From Thermoleophilia bacterium (GTDB lineage: Bacteria; Actinomycetota; Thermoleophilia; UBA2241): a DNA stretch of 64,000 nt. Positions 35,183-43,908 of this stretch are shown piece after piece. A program made the position numbers and the translations under genes. The notes beneath the pieces are model-generated. The model saw nothing but the letters and a program-made list of their open reading frames with translations, did no database searches and had not been told where the DNA came from. Position 1 is the first letter of the stretch. The number at the start of each line of letters is the position of its first letter. The stretch covers positions 930,001-994,000 of the forward strand of contig JAWKKE010000001.1 in assembly GCA_041393415.1 (NCBI GenBank), read 5' to 3'.

Positions 35183-37825
35183 TCAAGCACGAGTGTTGCG
35201 AACAAACAGACCTCGCGCTCTTTCGGCCATGTCCGCGCTGATCTGCTGGTCCAACTCGGCGTAGGTCAGCCAGGCGTCTTCCTCGAGCTGAGCCAGGCGG
35301 CGACGGATGTTCTTCACCGTGTAGCGCTTGCCGCTCAGGCTTGGAGTCAGCTCGTCCCAACGAAGCGGCGTCGCCACTGGGGCACCCGGCCTTGCGCGAG
35401 TCGAGAAGGGAGCGACCGATGTGGCTCCGCGCCCGTTGCGCAAGTAGTCAATGAAGATCTTCCCGGTGCGCCGCCGCAACGACGTGCTAATCGTGTATGC
35501 GGCGGGATCAGCACGCACCAGCGCCTCAGCGACCGCCCTCGTGACAGGCTTGACGGCCTCCCAGCTGAGCACCGGAGCGACCGGCACCACGACGTGGAGA
35601 CCTTTGCCGCCCGTAGTCTTCACGAAACTCCTTCTTAGGCCGAGTTCCCCAAGCACCTCGCGCATCAGACGTACCGCCGAGATCACCTTGAGGAACGGCA
35701 GCGATGGATCGGGGTCGAAGTCGAACACGATCTGGTCGGGGCACTCGAGGTTCTCGACATGCGAGCCCCATACGTGGAACTCAAGGACGTTCATCTGCAC
35801 GAGACTCAGGAGCCCCGCGGTCGAATCGATTGCCAAGCACATGCCGATGCCATTCTCCTCGGCGATCGGCACGCGTATGACGCTCTCGGGAAACTGGCTG
35901 GCGACGTGTTTCTGATAGAAGCACTCCTTCTCCGGACCTTCGGGGCACCGCACGATGGTCAACGGCCGGCGACTCACATGAGGCAGCATCCACGTCGCAA
36001 TGTCCTCATAGTAGCGGGCAAGGTCGAGCTTGCTCAGGCCCTCGTCCGCGTAGACAACACGGCCGGCATTGCTGATCGCAACACCCCCAACCGTCACCGG
36101 CCCATCGGGCACAATGTCAGCAGGCGCGACGTCTCGCACCCGTGGTGGCTGCTCGCCGTTCGCAGGCGGCGCAAGACCGTCAGCGGAAGGCATCAACGGC
36201 TGGGACGCAACCTGGTCCGATCGCTCTGCCACAACGTCGCTCGCCAGCTTGTCGAGCCGCAGCCCCTCGAACGATGCATGACGCAACGCTCCGGCTCCGT
36301 CCCAGCTCAGATACGCGACCTCGGCGACCAGTGCTGGTCGCACCCATTTCACGCCGACCACGGACTTCGCCTGCTGTGCTCCAACACACGGCTCCTCTTC
36401 CTGTCGCAGGCGATCGAGAAGGCCGCGGAGCTCCGTCGCGGTGCGCTCGTCCCAGCCGGTACCGACCTTCCCTGCATAGACAAGGGAGTCACCGGAACTG
36501 GAGCGGCTGCCAAGCAAGAGTGCCCCCAGACCATGCGGGACCCCGGCTCGATCGGTGAAGCCGCAGACGACGAACTCCTGCCGGTGCATGCACTTCACTT
36601 TGACCCAGTCTCTGCCCCGGCCAGAGCGATAAGGCGAATCACGCCGCTTCGCCACCTCTCCCTCGAGGGCAAATGCGCAGGCCTGCGCATAGAAGTCCTC
36701 GCCGGAGCCTTCAATGTGATCTACGTAGCGCACACGCCCTTCCTCCTCCGGCAGCAAGGCCAGGACCTCTCTCAGTACCTCCTTGCGAGACTCGAGCGGG
36801 ACGCGTGTGAGATCGACGCCGTCGAGATACAGAATGTCGAAGACGAAGTAGACGATGCGATCCGCAGCACGGTCGGCTCCCCGCAAGGCGGCCGTCAGCG
36901 CGCCGAAGCTGGTGCGCCCGTCGGGGAGCAGAGAGACGACTTCGCCGTCCAGCATGACGTTGCCTACCGGCAGCCTCCGGAGGTCCTGAGAGAGCGCGGG
37001 AAAGCGCTCGGTCCAATCCGCACCGCGACGCGTCAGGAAGCGCACCTCGCCCTCGTCGATCCGCGACAAGATCCGGTAGCCGTCCAGCTTGATTTCATGC
37101 AACCACTCTTCGCCGGCAGGTGGGCGATCCACCAGGGTAGCCAGTTCCGGAGCAATGAAGGCGGGCATCGCCGCGCGCCTCGCACCCTGCCACGCGGCGA
37201 GTTCCGGCCCAACTCTGTCGCGATCCTCGACTCCGCCCACATCAACACCGTCGCGGATGTCGTCGATCGTGCGTCCGCTGAGAGCACTCATCTGCTCGGT
37301 GCCCGTGATCTCGCCGTCCGACCCGCTCCGCGCGTCGTCGTCGCGCTCCTTGAAGAGCAGCCAGTTATCCCCCTTCTCTCCCGGCCGCGGCTTCACACGC
37401 AGCAACATCCAGCGCCCGCGGAGCTTGGCTCCCTCAAGACGAAACTTGAGACGGCCACGCTCGTAGGCCGCGAGGGGATTGCTCGCGGACTCGTCGACGG
37501 CAAACCAGACACCACGGTCCCAGACCATCACGGTGCCAGCACCGTATTCGCCCGGCGGAATCGTTCCCTCGAAGTCCTGGTAGTCCAGCGGGTGATCCTC
37601 TACGTGAACCGCGAGACGCTTCTGTGAGGGGTCGAGACTAGGTCCCTTCGGCACAGCCCAGCTCTTGAGGACCCCGTCCAGCTCAAGGCGAAAGTCGTAG
37701 TGCAGGCGCCGAGCCGCGTGCTTCTGGACCACAAACCGAAGACTGCCGGCAGTCGCCGAGATTGCCGGCGATGGCTCCGACGTAACCGCGAAGTCCCGCT
37801 TTCTCTCGTATTCCTCGAGTGACAT
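35183..37825 (-). CDS. ligD: Multifunctional DNA repair ligase LigD (3'-phosphoesterase-ligase-polymerase)
   Basis: 880 residues. Domain order: PE domain at about 30-150 (FVVQKHAARRLHYDFRLE, PPGEYGAGTVMVWD); ATP-dependent ligase at about 225-540 with the adenylated lysine in HEIKLDG (K246); primase-like polymerase from about 590 to the end, with IVFDFDPDPSLPF supplying the catalytic aspartates. LigD works with Ku in bacterial non-homologous end joining. No ku gene is found in this window. The PE-first order differs from the mycobacterial POL-PE-LIG layout. Start: the family-like MSLEEYERKRDF at 37825, with GGAGTCC upstream. Confidence 0.93.
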   Translation of the reverse strand: MSLEEYERKRDFAVTSEPSPAISATAGSLRFVVQKHAARRLHYDFRLELDGVLKSWAVPKGPSLDPSQKRLAVHVEDHPLDYQDFEGTIPPGEYGAGTVMVWDRGVWFAVDESASNPLAAYERGRLKFRLEGAKLRGRWMLLRVKPRPGEKGDNWLLFKERDDDARSGSDGEITGTEQMSALSGRTIDDIRDGVDVGGVEDRDRVGPELAAWQGARRAAMPAFIAPELATLVDRPPAGEEWLHEIKLDGYRILSRIDEGEVRFLTRRGADWTERFPALSQDLRRLPVGNVMLDGEVVSLLPDGRTSFGALTAALRGADRAADRIVYFVFDILYLDGVDLTRVPLESRKEVLREVLALLPEEEGRVRYVDHIEGSGEDFYAQACAFALEGEVAKRRDSPYRSGRGRDWVKVKCMHRQEFVVCGFTDRAGVPHGLGALLLGSRSSSGDSLVYAGKVGTGWDERTATELRGLLDRLRQEEEPCVGAQQAKSVVGVKWVRPALVAEVAYLSWDGAGALRHASFEGLRLDKLASDVVAERSDQVASQPLMPSADGLAPPANGEQPPRVRDVAPADIVPDGPVTVGGVAISNAGRVVYADEGLSKLDLARYYEDIATWMLPHVSRRPLTIVRCPEGPEKECFYQKHVASQFPESVIRVPIAEENGIGMCLAIDSTAGLLSLVQMNVLEFHVWGSHVENLECPDQIVFDFDPDPSLPFLKVISAVRLMREVLGELGLRRSFVKTTGGKGLHVVVPVAPVLSWEAVKPVTRAVAEALVRADPAAYTISTSLRRRTGKIFIDYLRNGRGATSVAPFSTRARPGAPVATPLRWDELTPSLSGKRYTVKNIRRRLAQLEEDAWLTYAELDQQISADMAERARGLFVRNTRA

Positions 37826-37926
37826 CCGTGGACTCCCTCAACAGCCGCATCCCTTCCGTGATAGCCGGAAGAGGAGTGACGTCAAACGTCGTGGCACAGC
37901 CGAGCGAGAGGAAAAGAGATAGAACG

Positions 37927-38003
<77 letters not shown>

Positions 38004-38131
38004 GCGAAAGAACCGAGATGCGCGCCGCCTACAGCGACAGCAGACTTCGCGCAGCGAAGTGGCAGTCTAGCACACCCGCCCGGATGCGGCAAAACCGCGC
38101 TTGCGGTCTTGCGACCGAGCACAGCCGTCCC

Positions 38132-38866
38132 TCACGACGCCTCACGCAGCGCCCGCGGCAAATGTACTCGAACCGTAGTACCGGTACCCTCCGCGGCCTC
38201 AATCGCGATATTGCCGCCATTACGTTCAACCAGCTCGCGCGCCACCCAAAGTCCAATGCCAAGACCGAAACGCGGCGCCACCGTCTGGCGCTCAGCATGG
38301 CCGAAAGCAAAGGCGGAAGCCAGCTCTGCCTGACTCATCCCCCGTCCATCATCGCGCACCGCCAACGTAACCGTCTCGGCATCCAGGCTCTCCCCGATGT
38401 CGATGCGAATCGACCCTCCGAACTCCGTATGACGACTGGCGTTGCCCACCAAACCGGCAAGTATCGTGCGCAGGTGACTTCGATCGGCGACAGCAACGGT
38501 GGGCACGATGAGCCCTGAAGAGACCTCGATGCGCGGTTCGTCCAATCCCATGATTCGGCGATGCACGAGTAGCTCTTCAACGACCTCCTCCAGCGCCACG
38601 TGCTCCGCCTGAGTCGGCACGGCAGCGCAATCCAGCCAGCCGCTCTCTGTAGCGCTCACGATGCGCGCCTCGAGGAGCTCGGCGTTCCGCTGCACGATCT
38701 CCAGGTAGTCGCGTTGCTTGCTCGTGAGCGCCCCGACTTGTCCATCGAGGAGCAGAGAGAGAACCGGATAGATGACCGCGAGCGGAGCTCGCAGTTCGTG
38801 TCGCACGTAGGACTGGCGTTCGCGTGCGGCCTTCCGCTGTCCGTCGCCGGCCTCACTCACCGTCAT
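38132..38866 (-). CDS. Soluble sensor histidine kinase
   Basis: 244 residues from ATG 38866 (MTVSEAGDGQ). A short N-terminus leads directly into the dimerisation/phosphoacceptor helix with the H-box SYVRHELRAPLAV (H23). The ATPase domain has LVGNASRHT (N-box), VRDDGRGMS (G1) and GLGIGLWVAREL (G2), so it should be active. There is no membrane segment and no sensory PAS/GAF domain, so the signal must come through protein interaction. No response regulator is adjacent: the gene stands alone between two tRNA genes. Confidence 0.87.
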   Translation of the reverse strand: MTVSEAGDGQRKAARERQSYVRHELRAPLAVIYPVLSLLLDGQVGALTSKQRDYLEIVQRNAELLEARIVSATESGWLDCAAVPTQAEHVALEEVVEELLVHRRIMGLDEPRIEVSSGLIVPTVAVADRSHLRTILAGLVGNASRHTEFGGSIRIDIGESLDAETVTLAVRDDGRGMSQAELASAFAFGHAERQTVAPRFGLGIGLWVARELVERNGGNIAIEAAEGTGTTVRVHLPRALREAS

Positions 38867-38923
38867 GCCCTCTTCACCACAAGGCACGTGCCGCGTCGCG
38901 GCCCCGCCTCCATCGTTGCCGAA

Positions 38924-38998
38924 TGGTGGGCGATGCTGGATTTGAACCAGCGACTCCCTGCTTGTAAGGCAGGTGCTCTACCCCTGAGCTAATCGCCC
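38924..38998 (-). tRNA. tRNA-Val (anticodon TAC)
   Basis: Cloverleaf on the minus strand: acceptor GGGCGAT/ATCGCCC, D arm GCTC/GAGC, anticodon stem CCTGC/GCAGG enclosing CTTACAA with anticodon TAC, T arm GCTGG-TTCAAAT-CCAGC. Discriminator A and an encoded CCA (38924-38926) follow. Length is 75 with CCA. Confidence 0.96.
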
Positions 38999-39394
38999 TC
39001 GCAAGCTAGTATAGCTGCTCCGCACACTCGGCCGGCACCTGAAAACGCGCGGTCGAATTCGTGGACTACATTGTGACTGTCTCACCTGCCTTCGTCGAAG
39101 CACTCCACGTGTGGCTGAAGCCATGCGCATCAGCCACACAACGACCGCCGATCGCTCTGACGCCGCACAAGTCGTTGACCCCACCACGACACACCGAGAG
39201 AGACGCGATCACAGGCCATGCAGGGGGCGGGATTCAAGTCAACGATTCTCGTGCCGATAGTGGTATGCAGAGTAACGCAGGCGTTGGTGCTTCATCAGGG
39301 GAGTTTCCTAGCGACAGCAGATAGCGCCACATTCCTTGCTTGGGAGAGAGCGAGTACCCCGTGCTCGCTGGCGGACGGGAGCAGACTGGTCGAC
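38999..39394. other. Upstream region of the pilin operon
   Basis: About 395 bp without a supported gene. An in-frame extension of the pilin ORF reaches back to 39218 but has no family sequence or ribosome site. The region probably contains the promoter of the pilin genes. I looked for a c-di-GMP riboswitch and found no convincing GNRA-type core. Confidence 0.4.
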
Positions 39395-40234
39395 ATGCAT
39401 AGAAGGCGCGACACGCAGAGGCGAGGCTTGGTCGCGTGTTGCTCTGTGTCCGGTGTGTCCGGCTTCAGTCTCGTCGAACTACTCGTCACCATCCTGATCG
39501 TCAGCATCGTTTTCGCGGCCATGGTTCCTTTGTTCGTCCACACGCAACAGGCAGCCGCCGGGGACGCAGCACGAAACGTCGCGCTCAACATTGCTCAGGA
39601 TCGCATTGAGCAGATCCGCCAAGCGGACTTCTCCGACATCACGACAGCGGCCAGCCTTGAGTCGCTTCTGGGGACCTCGTGGACATCATCCAACGGCAAA
39701 GAATACACGATCACCTATAGCGTTACTCTGGGGACCGAGAACTCGACGCCTCACGCAGCGGTCGGGGTGACCGTCACCTGGTCACCGCCGCCGAGTCCGG
39801 TCAAGGCGGTGACCCTCACGACCATCGTCGCGAATCCTGCCGGCGAGGCGTCCGTCAGCACAACGCCCAGTCCGTCTGTCGCCGCCAGCGCCACACCAGC
39901 GCCGAGTCTGTCGCCTTCGGTCACTGCGAGTCCTTCAACATCGCCGAGCACTGCCGTCGGCAATCTGCAAGTCACGACCGACACGTGGAACAACATCGCG
40001 AGCGTAGCCGTGGTACGCACCGACGTCACTCCCAGTGTGGCGTTTGAGACGAAGACCAGCATCAACCCCAATTCCACGGGGTCTGCCAATACCTGGAGCA
40101 ACCTGCCTGTCGGCACCTACCTCGTCAGCTGTACCTGCTGCCCCGCGAAACCGAAGGTCCTCACTCAGACCGCGACGATCACTTCTGGAGCGACCAGCAC
40201 CGTCTCCTTCAACAACCTGCCGTGGTGGTGGTGA
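39395..40234 (+). CDS. Type IV pilin-like protein with carboxypeptidase-regulatory-like C-terminus
   Basis: 279 residues from ATG 39395. The leader of about 23 residues ends with VSG, then FSLVELLVTILIVSIVFAA, a class III signal for prepilin peptidase (cleavage G/F) with the conserved Glu at +5. The pilin body (about 50-145) is followed by a Ser/Pro/Thr-rich linker (about 150-190) and a C-terminal segment resembling carboxypeptidase-like repeats (LPVGTYLVS, ATSTVSFNNL), ending WWW. The linker is unusual for a pilin and suggests a surface-exposed tip or adhesin-like minor pilin (inference). The ribosome site is weak, so the start is moderately sure. Confidence 0.8.
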   Translation: MHRRRDTQRRGLVACCSVSGVSGFSLVELLVTILIVSIVFAAMVPLFVHTQQAAAGDAARNVALNIAQDRIEQIRQADFSDITTAASLESLLGTSWTSSNGKEYTITYSVTLGTENSTPHAAVGVTVTWSPPPSPVKAVTLTTIVANPAGEASVSTTPSPSVAASATPAPSLSPSVTASPSTSPSTAVGNLQVTTDTWNNIASVAVVRTDVTPSVAFETKTSINPNSTGSANTWSNLPVGTYLVSCTCCPAKPKVLTQTATITSGATSTVSFNNLPWWW

Positions 40235-40893
40235 ATGTGATCCGGCAGCAGCACGGCATGACACTCATCGAGCTTCTCGTCTCGATGGTCATCCTGGCGA
40301 TCGTGTCCACAATGATCGTGATGGGTTGGACATCCCTCCAATCTGCATACTCAGCCACTGTCAAGGGCTCGGCAGCGAGAGACAACGCGCGCGACGCGGT
40401 GTCACGCATGACCCGCGAATTGCGGAGCATGCAGCCGGCTACGAGCGGCGGATCGCTGATCGTAAGTGCGGACAGCAACGAGATCACGTTCTACAGTGCA
40501 TTCAACAACACTGCGGCAGCGAACGATCCCGGAACGAACGGGCTCGGTCACGTCGCTTTGGTGCGCTACTGGTATGTGCACGACGCCAACACCGATCCGG
40601 AGCAGTGGCGTATCTACAGGCGCCGTGATGCCGACGGCGATGGCGCACTCACAGCAAACGACCCCACAATGATAGTGGCAAGCAACATCGTCAACGGAAC
40701 TACACTTCCCGGGCACTCCGAGCCCATCCCGGTGTTCCAGTACTTCGCCGCTGGGAACGCCACGGCACTGAGCACACCGGTCTCCGACGTGAGCGACATC
40801 GCCACCATCAGCATTCGCGTCGTCACGGATCTCAACCCCGAACACACCCCGACGTACTTCGACCTCGTGACCACGATCAAGCCACGAAACTGA
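40231..40893 (+). CDS. Type II secretion/type IV pilus pseudopilin-like protein (PilW/GspJ-like)
   Basis: 220 residues. GTG 40231 overlaps the previous stop (GTGA); GTG codons at 40222-40237 are alternatives. Short leader IRQQHG, then MTLIELLVSMVILAIVSTM: a prepilin signal with Glu+5. The rest is a globular domain with VSRMTRELRSMQPATSG, as in PilW/GspJ minor pilins. No disulfide cysteines are seen. It is co-transcribed with the first pilin and with the PilX-like gene 16 bp downstream. Confidence 0.82.
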   Translation: MNVIRQQHGMTLIELLVSMVILAIVSTMIVMGWTSLQSAYSATVKGSAARDNARDAVSRMTRELRSMQPATSGGSLIVSADSNEITFYSAFNNTAAANDPGTNGLGHVALVRYWYVHDANTDPEQWRIYRRRDADGDGALTANDPTMIVASNIVNGTTLPGHSEPIPVFQYFAAGNATALSTPVSDVSDIATISIRVVTDLNPEHTPTYFDLVTTIKPRN

Positions 40894-40909
40894 GCAGGAG
40901 GCGCACCTC

Positions 40910-42532
40910 ATGAAACGCTGGAGAAACGAGCAAGGGAGTGCGCTCATCTTAATGCTTGGCGTCGCCGCCGCACTAGCGATTATCGCGACCGCCCTGGGAT
41001 TCGTGATTCTGAACTCCCAGGGCGCAACTGCCTCGACGCGAGGGAAGACCCAGGCTTTCAACTACGCGGAGGCCGGTCTGGACAGCGCACTCGCTGTCGT
41101 GGGCTACGCGACGTGGCCCTCGACATCAGGAACTTCATTCTCGGACACGGTCGACCTAACCGCAGCCTACGTGGCGGCGTACCCCGATGCGAACAGCCGG
41201 CCGGACATGGCTCTCATCGCCTACGACAACCTCTCGACAACCGACGAGTCCGTACACTGGGACTCCAACGGCGACGGAGTCATGTGGATCGAAGCACAAG
41301 CGACTGATGCCACGGGCAAGTCCGCACGAGTACGGAGCCAGGTCTGTCGTTCTTCCTCGAACTCGCCATTCTCGTCCCTAGATGCTGCGGTGTACACGGA
41401 CGGAAACCTGACCGTGGGAAGCGGCTACGTGTGGGCAAAGACCAACCTTCAGGGCACTGCGTACGTGGATGCCGACGGAAATCCCCTCGCGAACATCTAT
41501 GCACGCGGCAGTGTGACTCGAAGCAGCTGGAGTTGGCCCAATCCGAGCACGGTCGGCTTCAAGATCGGCTACACCGACGATGACGGAGTCGCCCATCCTG
41601 CTGTCGACAAGTGGACTGGCCATTATCCGAATGTTACGACGACACACAACGATGCCGTGCAGCCAGTGAGTAGCGTGTTGCCACAGACCACGGTCGACTC
41701 GCTCGTAGCACAAGCACAAGCCGCGAGCCCGCCGCAGGCGAGCGCGAGCGGACACGTGCTCACGACATCCGAGAAGACCGCGCTGCAGAGGACGAGCGGC
41801 CAGGACTACACGGCCACACAGGCCCTGGTGGTCAACGGGGATCTGACGCTGGGCGGTGGCGAGAGTTGGTTCAATTTCAAGTCGCTCTACGTCACCGGCA
41901 ATCTGACTCTAAACGGCAACACGCACACCACGACCACAGCCCTATATGTGGGCGGCAACTTCACCGTCAGCGGTCCAAGCGGCACCCAGAGCTTCGGATC
42001 CACATATGTGGGCGGCAACGTGTCGTGGAGCGGAGCCGCGTCCGCAATCTGCACGAATCTCTATGTGGGCGGCACGTTCACGTCGTCAGGCGGGCCGTTT
42101 ACCCACAACCTTGGCCCCACATACGTTGCAGGCAATGTCTCCCTGAGCGGTAATCAGGCAGGTATCGTGGCGCCGATGTTCGTGACCGGCGGCAACGTCA
42201 CTTCATCGGGCAGCGCCTACCTGGGGACGACGTCATCACCAACCTTGCTGCTCGTGTACAACAGCAACGCCTCGCGGTCCGTCACTTGGGGCTCGAATGG
42301 GATCTACACCGGCCTTATGGCAAACATGTGCGGCGGTGTCACAATCTCCGCCGGCGGCAACGGGAGCTTCAACGACATCGTAGGCGCCATCATGGCCACA
42401 GGAGACATCAGCATCCCCAACAACGCAGGGCTGCTTTACGTCCCGGACGTCCTTGCCAACCTCCCGATCACAACCACGATGACGTCGACGTCGGCTGTCT
42501 CGGGCACATGGCAGGAGCTGCCCACGAACTAG
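40910..42532 (+). CDS. PilX-like pilus-associated protein with bactofilin-like repeats
   Basis: 540 residues from ATG 40910, with GAGCAGGAGGCG upstream. The N-terminus EQGSALILMLGVAAALAII and the downstream FNYAEAGLDSALA are typical of PilX/PilX-N proteins. From about residue 310 to 440 a beta-roll of imperfect 19-20-residue repeats is seen (LYVTGNLTLNG, LYVGGNFTVSG, TYVGGNVSWSG, LYVGGTFTSSG, TYVAGNVSLSG), which resembles bactofilin/DUF7305-type beta-helices. Residues such as TLGGGESWFNFKSLYV lead into it. Likely a large minor pilin exposed on the surface. No pilus ATPase, platform protein or peptidase gene is in the window. An IS3 element is inserted 82 bp after its stop. Confidence 0.8.
   Translation: MKRWRNEQGSALILMLGVAAALAIIATALGFVILNSQGATASTRGKTQAFNYAEAGLDSALAVVGYATWPSTSGTSFSDTVDLTAAYVAAYPDANSRPDMALIAYDNLSTTDESVHWDSNGDGVMWIEAQATDATGKSARVRSQVCRSSSNSPFSSLDAAVYTDGNLTVGSGYVWAKTNLQGTAYVDADGNPLANIYARGSVTRSSWSWPNPSTVGFKIGYTDDDGVAHPAVDKWTGHYPNVTTTHNDAVQPVSSVLPQTTVDSLVAQAQAASPPQASASGHVLTTSEKTALQRTSGQDYTATQALVVNGDLTLGGGESWFNFKSLYVTGNLTLNGNTHTTTTALYVGGNFTVSGPSGTQSFGSTYVGGNVSWSGAASAICTNLYVGGTFTSSGGPFTHNLGPTYVAGNVSLSGNQAGIVAPMFVTGGNVTSSGSAYLGTTSSPTLLLVYNSNASRSVTWGSNGIYTGLMANMCGGVTISAGGNGSFNDIVGAIMATGDISIPNNAGLLYVPDVLANLPITTTMTSTSAVSGTWQELPTN
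41943..42135 (+). repeat. Imperfect tandem repeats (period about 60 bp) inside the PilX-like gene
   Basis: The sequence ATATGTGGGCGGCAAC occurs at 41944 and 42004, TATGTGGGCGGCA at 42062, and a diverged copy ATACGTTGCAGGCAA at 42121. Spacing is 60, about 58 and about 59 bp. Each unit encodes one beta-roll coil. The near-identical core suggests recent internal duplication or gene conversion. Confidence 0.75.
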
Positions 42533-42611
42533 TCAGGCTGCACCAGAATTCGCTCGCGAGCAGGCTCGTCACGTACCTCGGCACACACGCGACTACCTCA
42601 ACACGGGGGGG

Positions 42612-42614
42612 GTT
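42612..42614. repeat. Left target-site duplication (GTT) of IS3 element
   Basis: GTT immediately before the left end TGAACC; the same GTT follows the right end at 43909-43911. IS3-family elements usually duplicate 3-4 bp. Confidence 0.7.
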
Positions 42615-42642
42615 TGAACCGCCCCGGGTTCAGTGGAGGCTC
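42615..42642 (+). repeat. IS3 left terminal inverted repeat
   Basis: TGAACCGCCCCGGGTT at the outer end, then partly matching bases up to GGAGGCTC. It pairs with 43881-43908. Confidence 0.85.
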
Positions 42643-43484
42643 TCTTCTTTGAGTCTCTCCTCTGCCGGCGTGGCAGCAGAGAGAGCATAGTACGCCTGCT
42701 CGAACTCAGCCGGTGGGACGTAGCCGATGGGCTCGAGCAGCCGCGTGTTGTTGAACCAGTCGACCCATCCGAGCGTCGCGAACTCGACCTCCTCGAGGCC
42801 CTTCCAGGGTCCTTCGTGGCGGATCACCTCGGTCTTGTAGAGGCCGATCACGCTCTCGGCAAGCGCGTTATCGTACGAGTCGCCGCGGCTCCCGACCGAG
42901 GTCTCGATGCCGGCCTCCTCGAGCCGCTCGGTGTAGCGAATGGCGAGGTATTGACAGCCCTTGTCGCTATGGTGGATGAAGCCCTTCCCGGCGCCCCTCC
43001 GCTGCCAGAGGGCCATCTCGAGGGCGTCCAGGGCGAGGTCGGTCCTCAGGTGGCTGGCCGCCTGCCAGTCGACGATGAAGCGGCTGTACACATCGAAGAC
43101 GAACGACACATACACGAAGCCGGCCCAGGTGCGCACGTAGGTCAGGTCGGCGACCCAGAGGCGATTGGGTGCGGGGGCCGTGAAGTCGCGCTCGACGAGG
43201 TCGTCGGGGCGCGGCGCGGTCTCGTCGCTTTGCGTGGTGAACACGTGCTTGCCGCGCACGACGCCGGCGAGGCCTTCGGCGCGCATCAGGCGCTCGACCG
43301 TGCAGCGGGCGACGCTCTCGCCCTGGCGGAGCAACTGGCGCCAGACCTTGCGCGCGCCGTAGCGGCCGCGGCTCGCCTTCCAGGCGCTCCGGATCTTCTC
43401 GAGCAGCTCCTCGTCGCGTAGGGCGCGCTGCGATGTCGGCCGCGTCTTCGCGGCGTAGTACGTCGATGGGGCGATCGGCAGCAC
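42630..43484 (-). CDS. IS3-family transposase OrfB (DDE integrase domain)
   Basis: 284 residues from GTG 43484; in the intact fusion it would be read after a -1 frameshift from orfA, and its frame extends to about 43543. The HTH_21 part is followed by the rve integrase core: WVADLTYVRTWAGFVYVSFVFDVYSRFIVDW (first Asp), HHSDKGCQY (second Asp), and the Glu region DNALAESVIGLYKTEVIRH. All three DDE residues are intact. With orfA broken it may be inactive or translated only from its internal start. Confidence 0.93.
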   Translation of the reverse strand: MLPIAPSTYYAAKTRPTSQRALRDEELLEKIRSAWKASRGRYGARKVWRQLLRQGESVARCTVERLMRAEGLAGVVRGKHVFTTQSDETAPRPDDLVERDFTAPAPNRLWVADLTYVRTWAGFVYVSFVFDVYSRFIVDWQAASHLRTDLALDALEMALWQRRGAGKGFIHHSDKGCQYLAIRYTERLEEAGIETSVGSRGDSYDNALAESVIGLYKTEVIRHEGPWKGLEEVEFATLGWVDWFNNTRLLEPIGYVPPAEFEQAYYALSAATPAEERLKEESLH

Positions 43485-43537
43485 GCTGCAGATCGGCTCG
43501 ACCCCGAACTCGCCGCGGCGTTGGTCGATGAAGGCGG

Positions 43538-43858
43538 TCAGCGCTTCGGTTGGCGGTCGAGCTCCGCCCCGAAGAAAGCCGCTGCCGCCTTGAGGATCTC
43601 GTTGGTGCGCCTCAGCTCACGGTTCTCGAGCTCGAGCGCCTTCATGCGCTCACGTTCCGTCGTGGTGAGGCCGCCGCGCAGGCCCTCGTCGGTCTCAGCC
43701 CGCCGCACCCACTTGCGCAGCGTCTCGGGCGTCATGCCGAGCTTGGTCGCGATCGAGGTGATCGCCGCCCACTGCGAGGGTTACTCGCGCTCGTGCTCGA
43801 AGACCAGGCGTACCGCACGGTCCCGGACTTCCTTTGGATACCTCGTTGATCTGTCCAT
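43538..43858 (-). pseudogene. IS3-family OrfA (HTH) with an in-frame stop codon
   Basis: ATG 43858 opens MDRSTRYPKEVRDRAVRLV, a typical OrfA start. Codon 26 is TAA (43781-43783), where relatives have a Tyr codon in EYPSQWAAI. After the stop the frame continues PSQWAAITSIATKLGMTPET and the leucine-zipper region LELENRELRRTNEILKAAA to the normal end. A single base change (TAC/TAT to TAA) explains it. Re-initiation at ATG 43735 would give 65 residues without the first helices of the HTH. Either the copy is dead or it relies on read-through. Confidence 0.85.
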
Positions 43859-43880
43859 GGCTCCATCCTCTCAAGCTCTG

Positions 43881-43908
43881 GAGCCTCCAACAAAGCCGGG
43901 GCGGTTCA
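43881..43908 (-). repeat. IS3 right terminal inverted repeat
   Basis: Read on the minus strand it begins TGAACCGCCCCGGCTTTG and shows four mismatches to the left repeat within 28 bases. Confidence 0.85.

Larger units (their letters stand above)
42615..43908 (-). mobile_element. Complete IS3-family insertion sequence, 1294 bp
   Basis: Ends are imperfect inverted repeats starting TGAACCGCCCCGG at both termini (24 of the first 28 bases identical), with a 3-bp GTT duplication at the flanks. It contains orfA (broken) and orfB, with orfB in the -1 frame relative to orfA as usual for programmed frameshifting. The left inverted repeat overlaps the orfB stop. Only one copy is seen in the window. Inserted 82 bp after the PilX-like gene, it appears not to interrupt a known gene. 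A run of eight G residues lies just outside the left end. Confidence 0.93.

Noticed and set aside
34957..35205. 82-codon minus-strand ORF between ligD and the ABC permease
   Set aside because: Starts inside ligD, has no ribosome site and no recognisable sequence; kept only as a remark.
35759..37627. 622-codon plus-strand ORF
   Set aside because: Antisense to ligD, which has three recognisable domains; the plus-strand translation has no motif.
39190..39340. Possible c-di-GMP riboswitch before the pilin genes
   Set aside because: Short ACGCA-like stretches are present, but the conserved core and tetraloop/receptor are absent.
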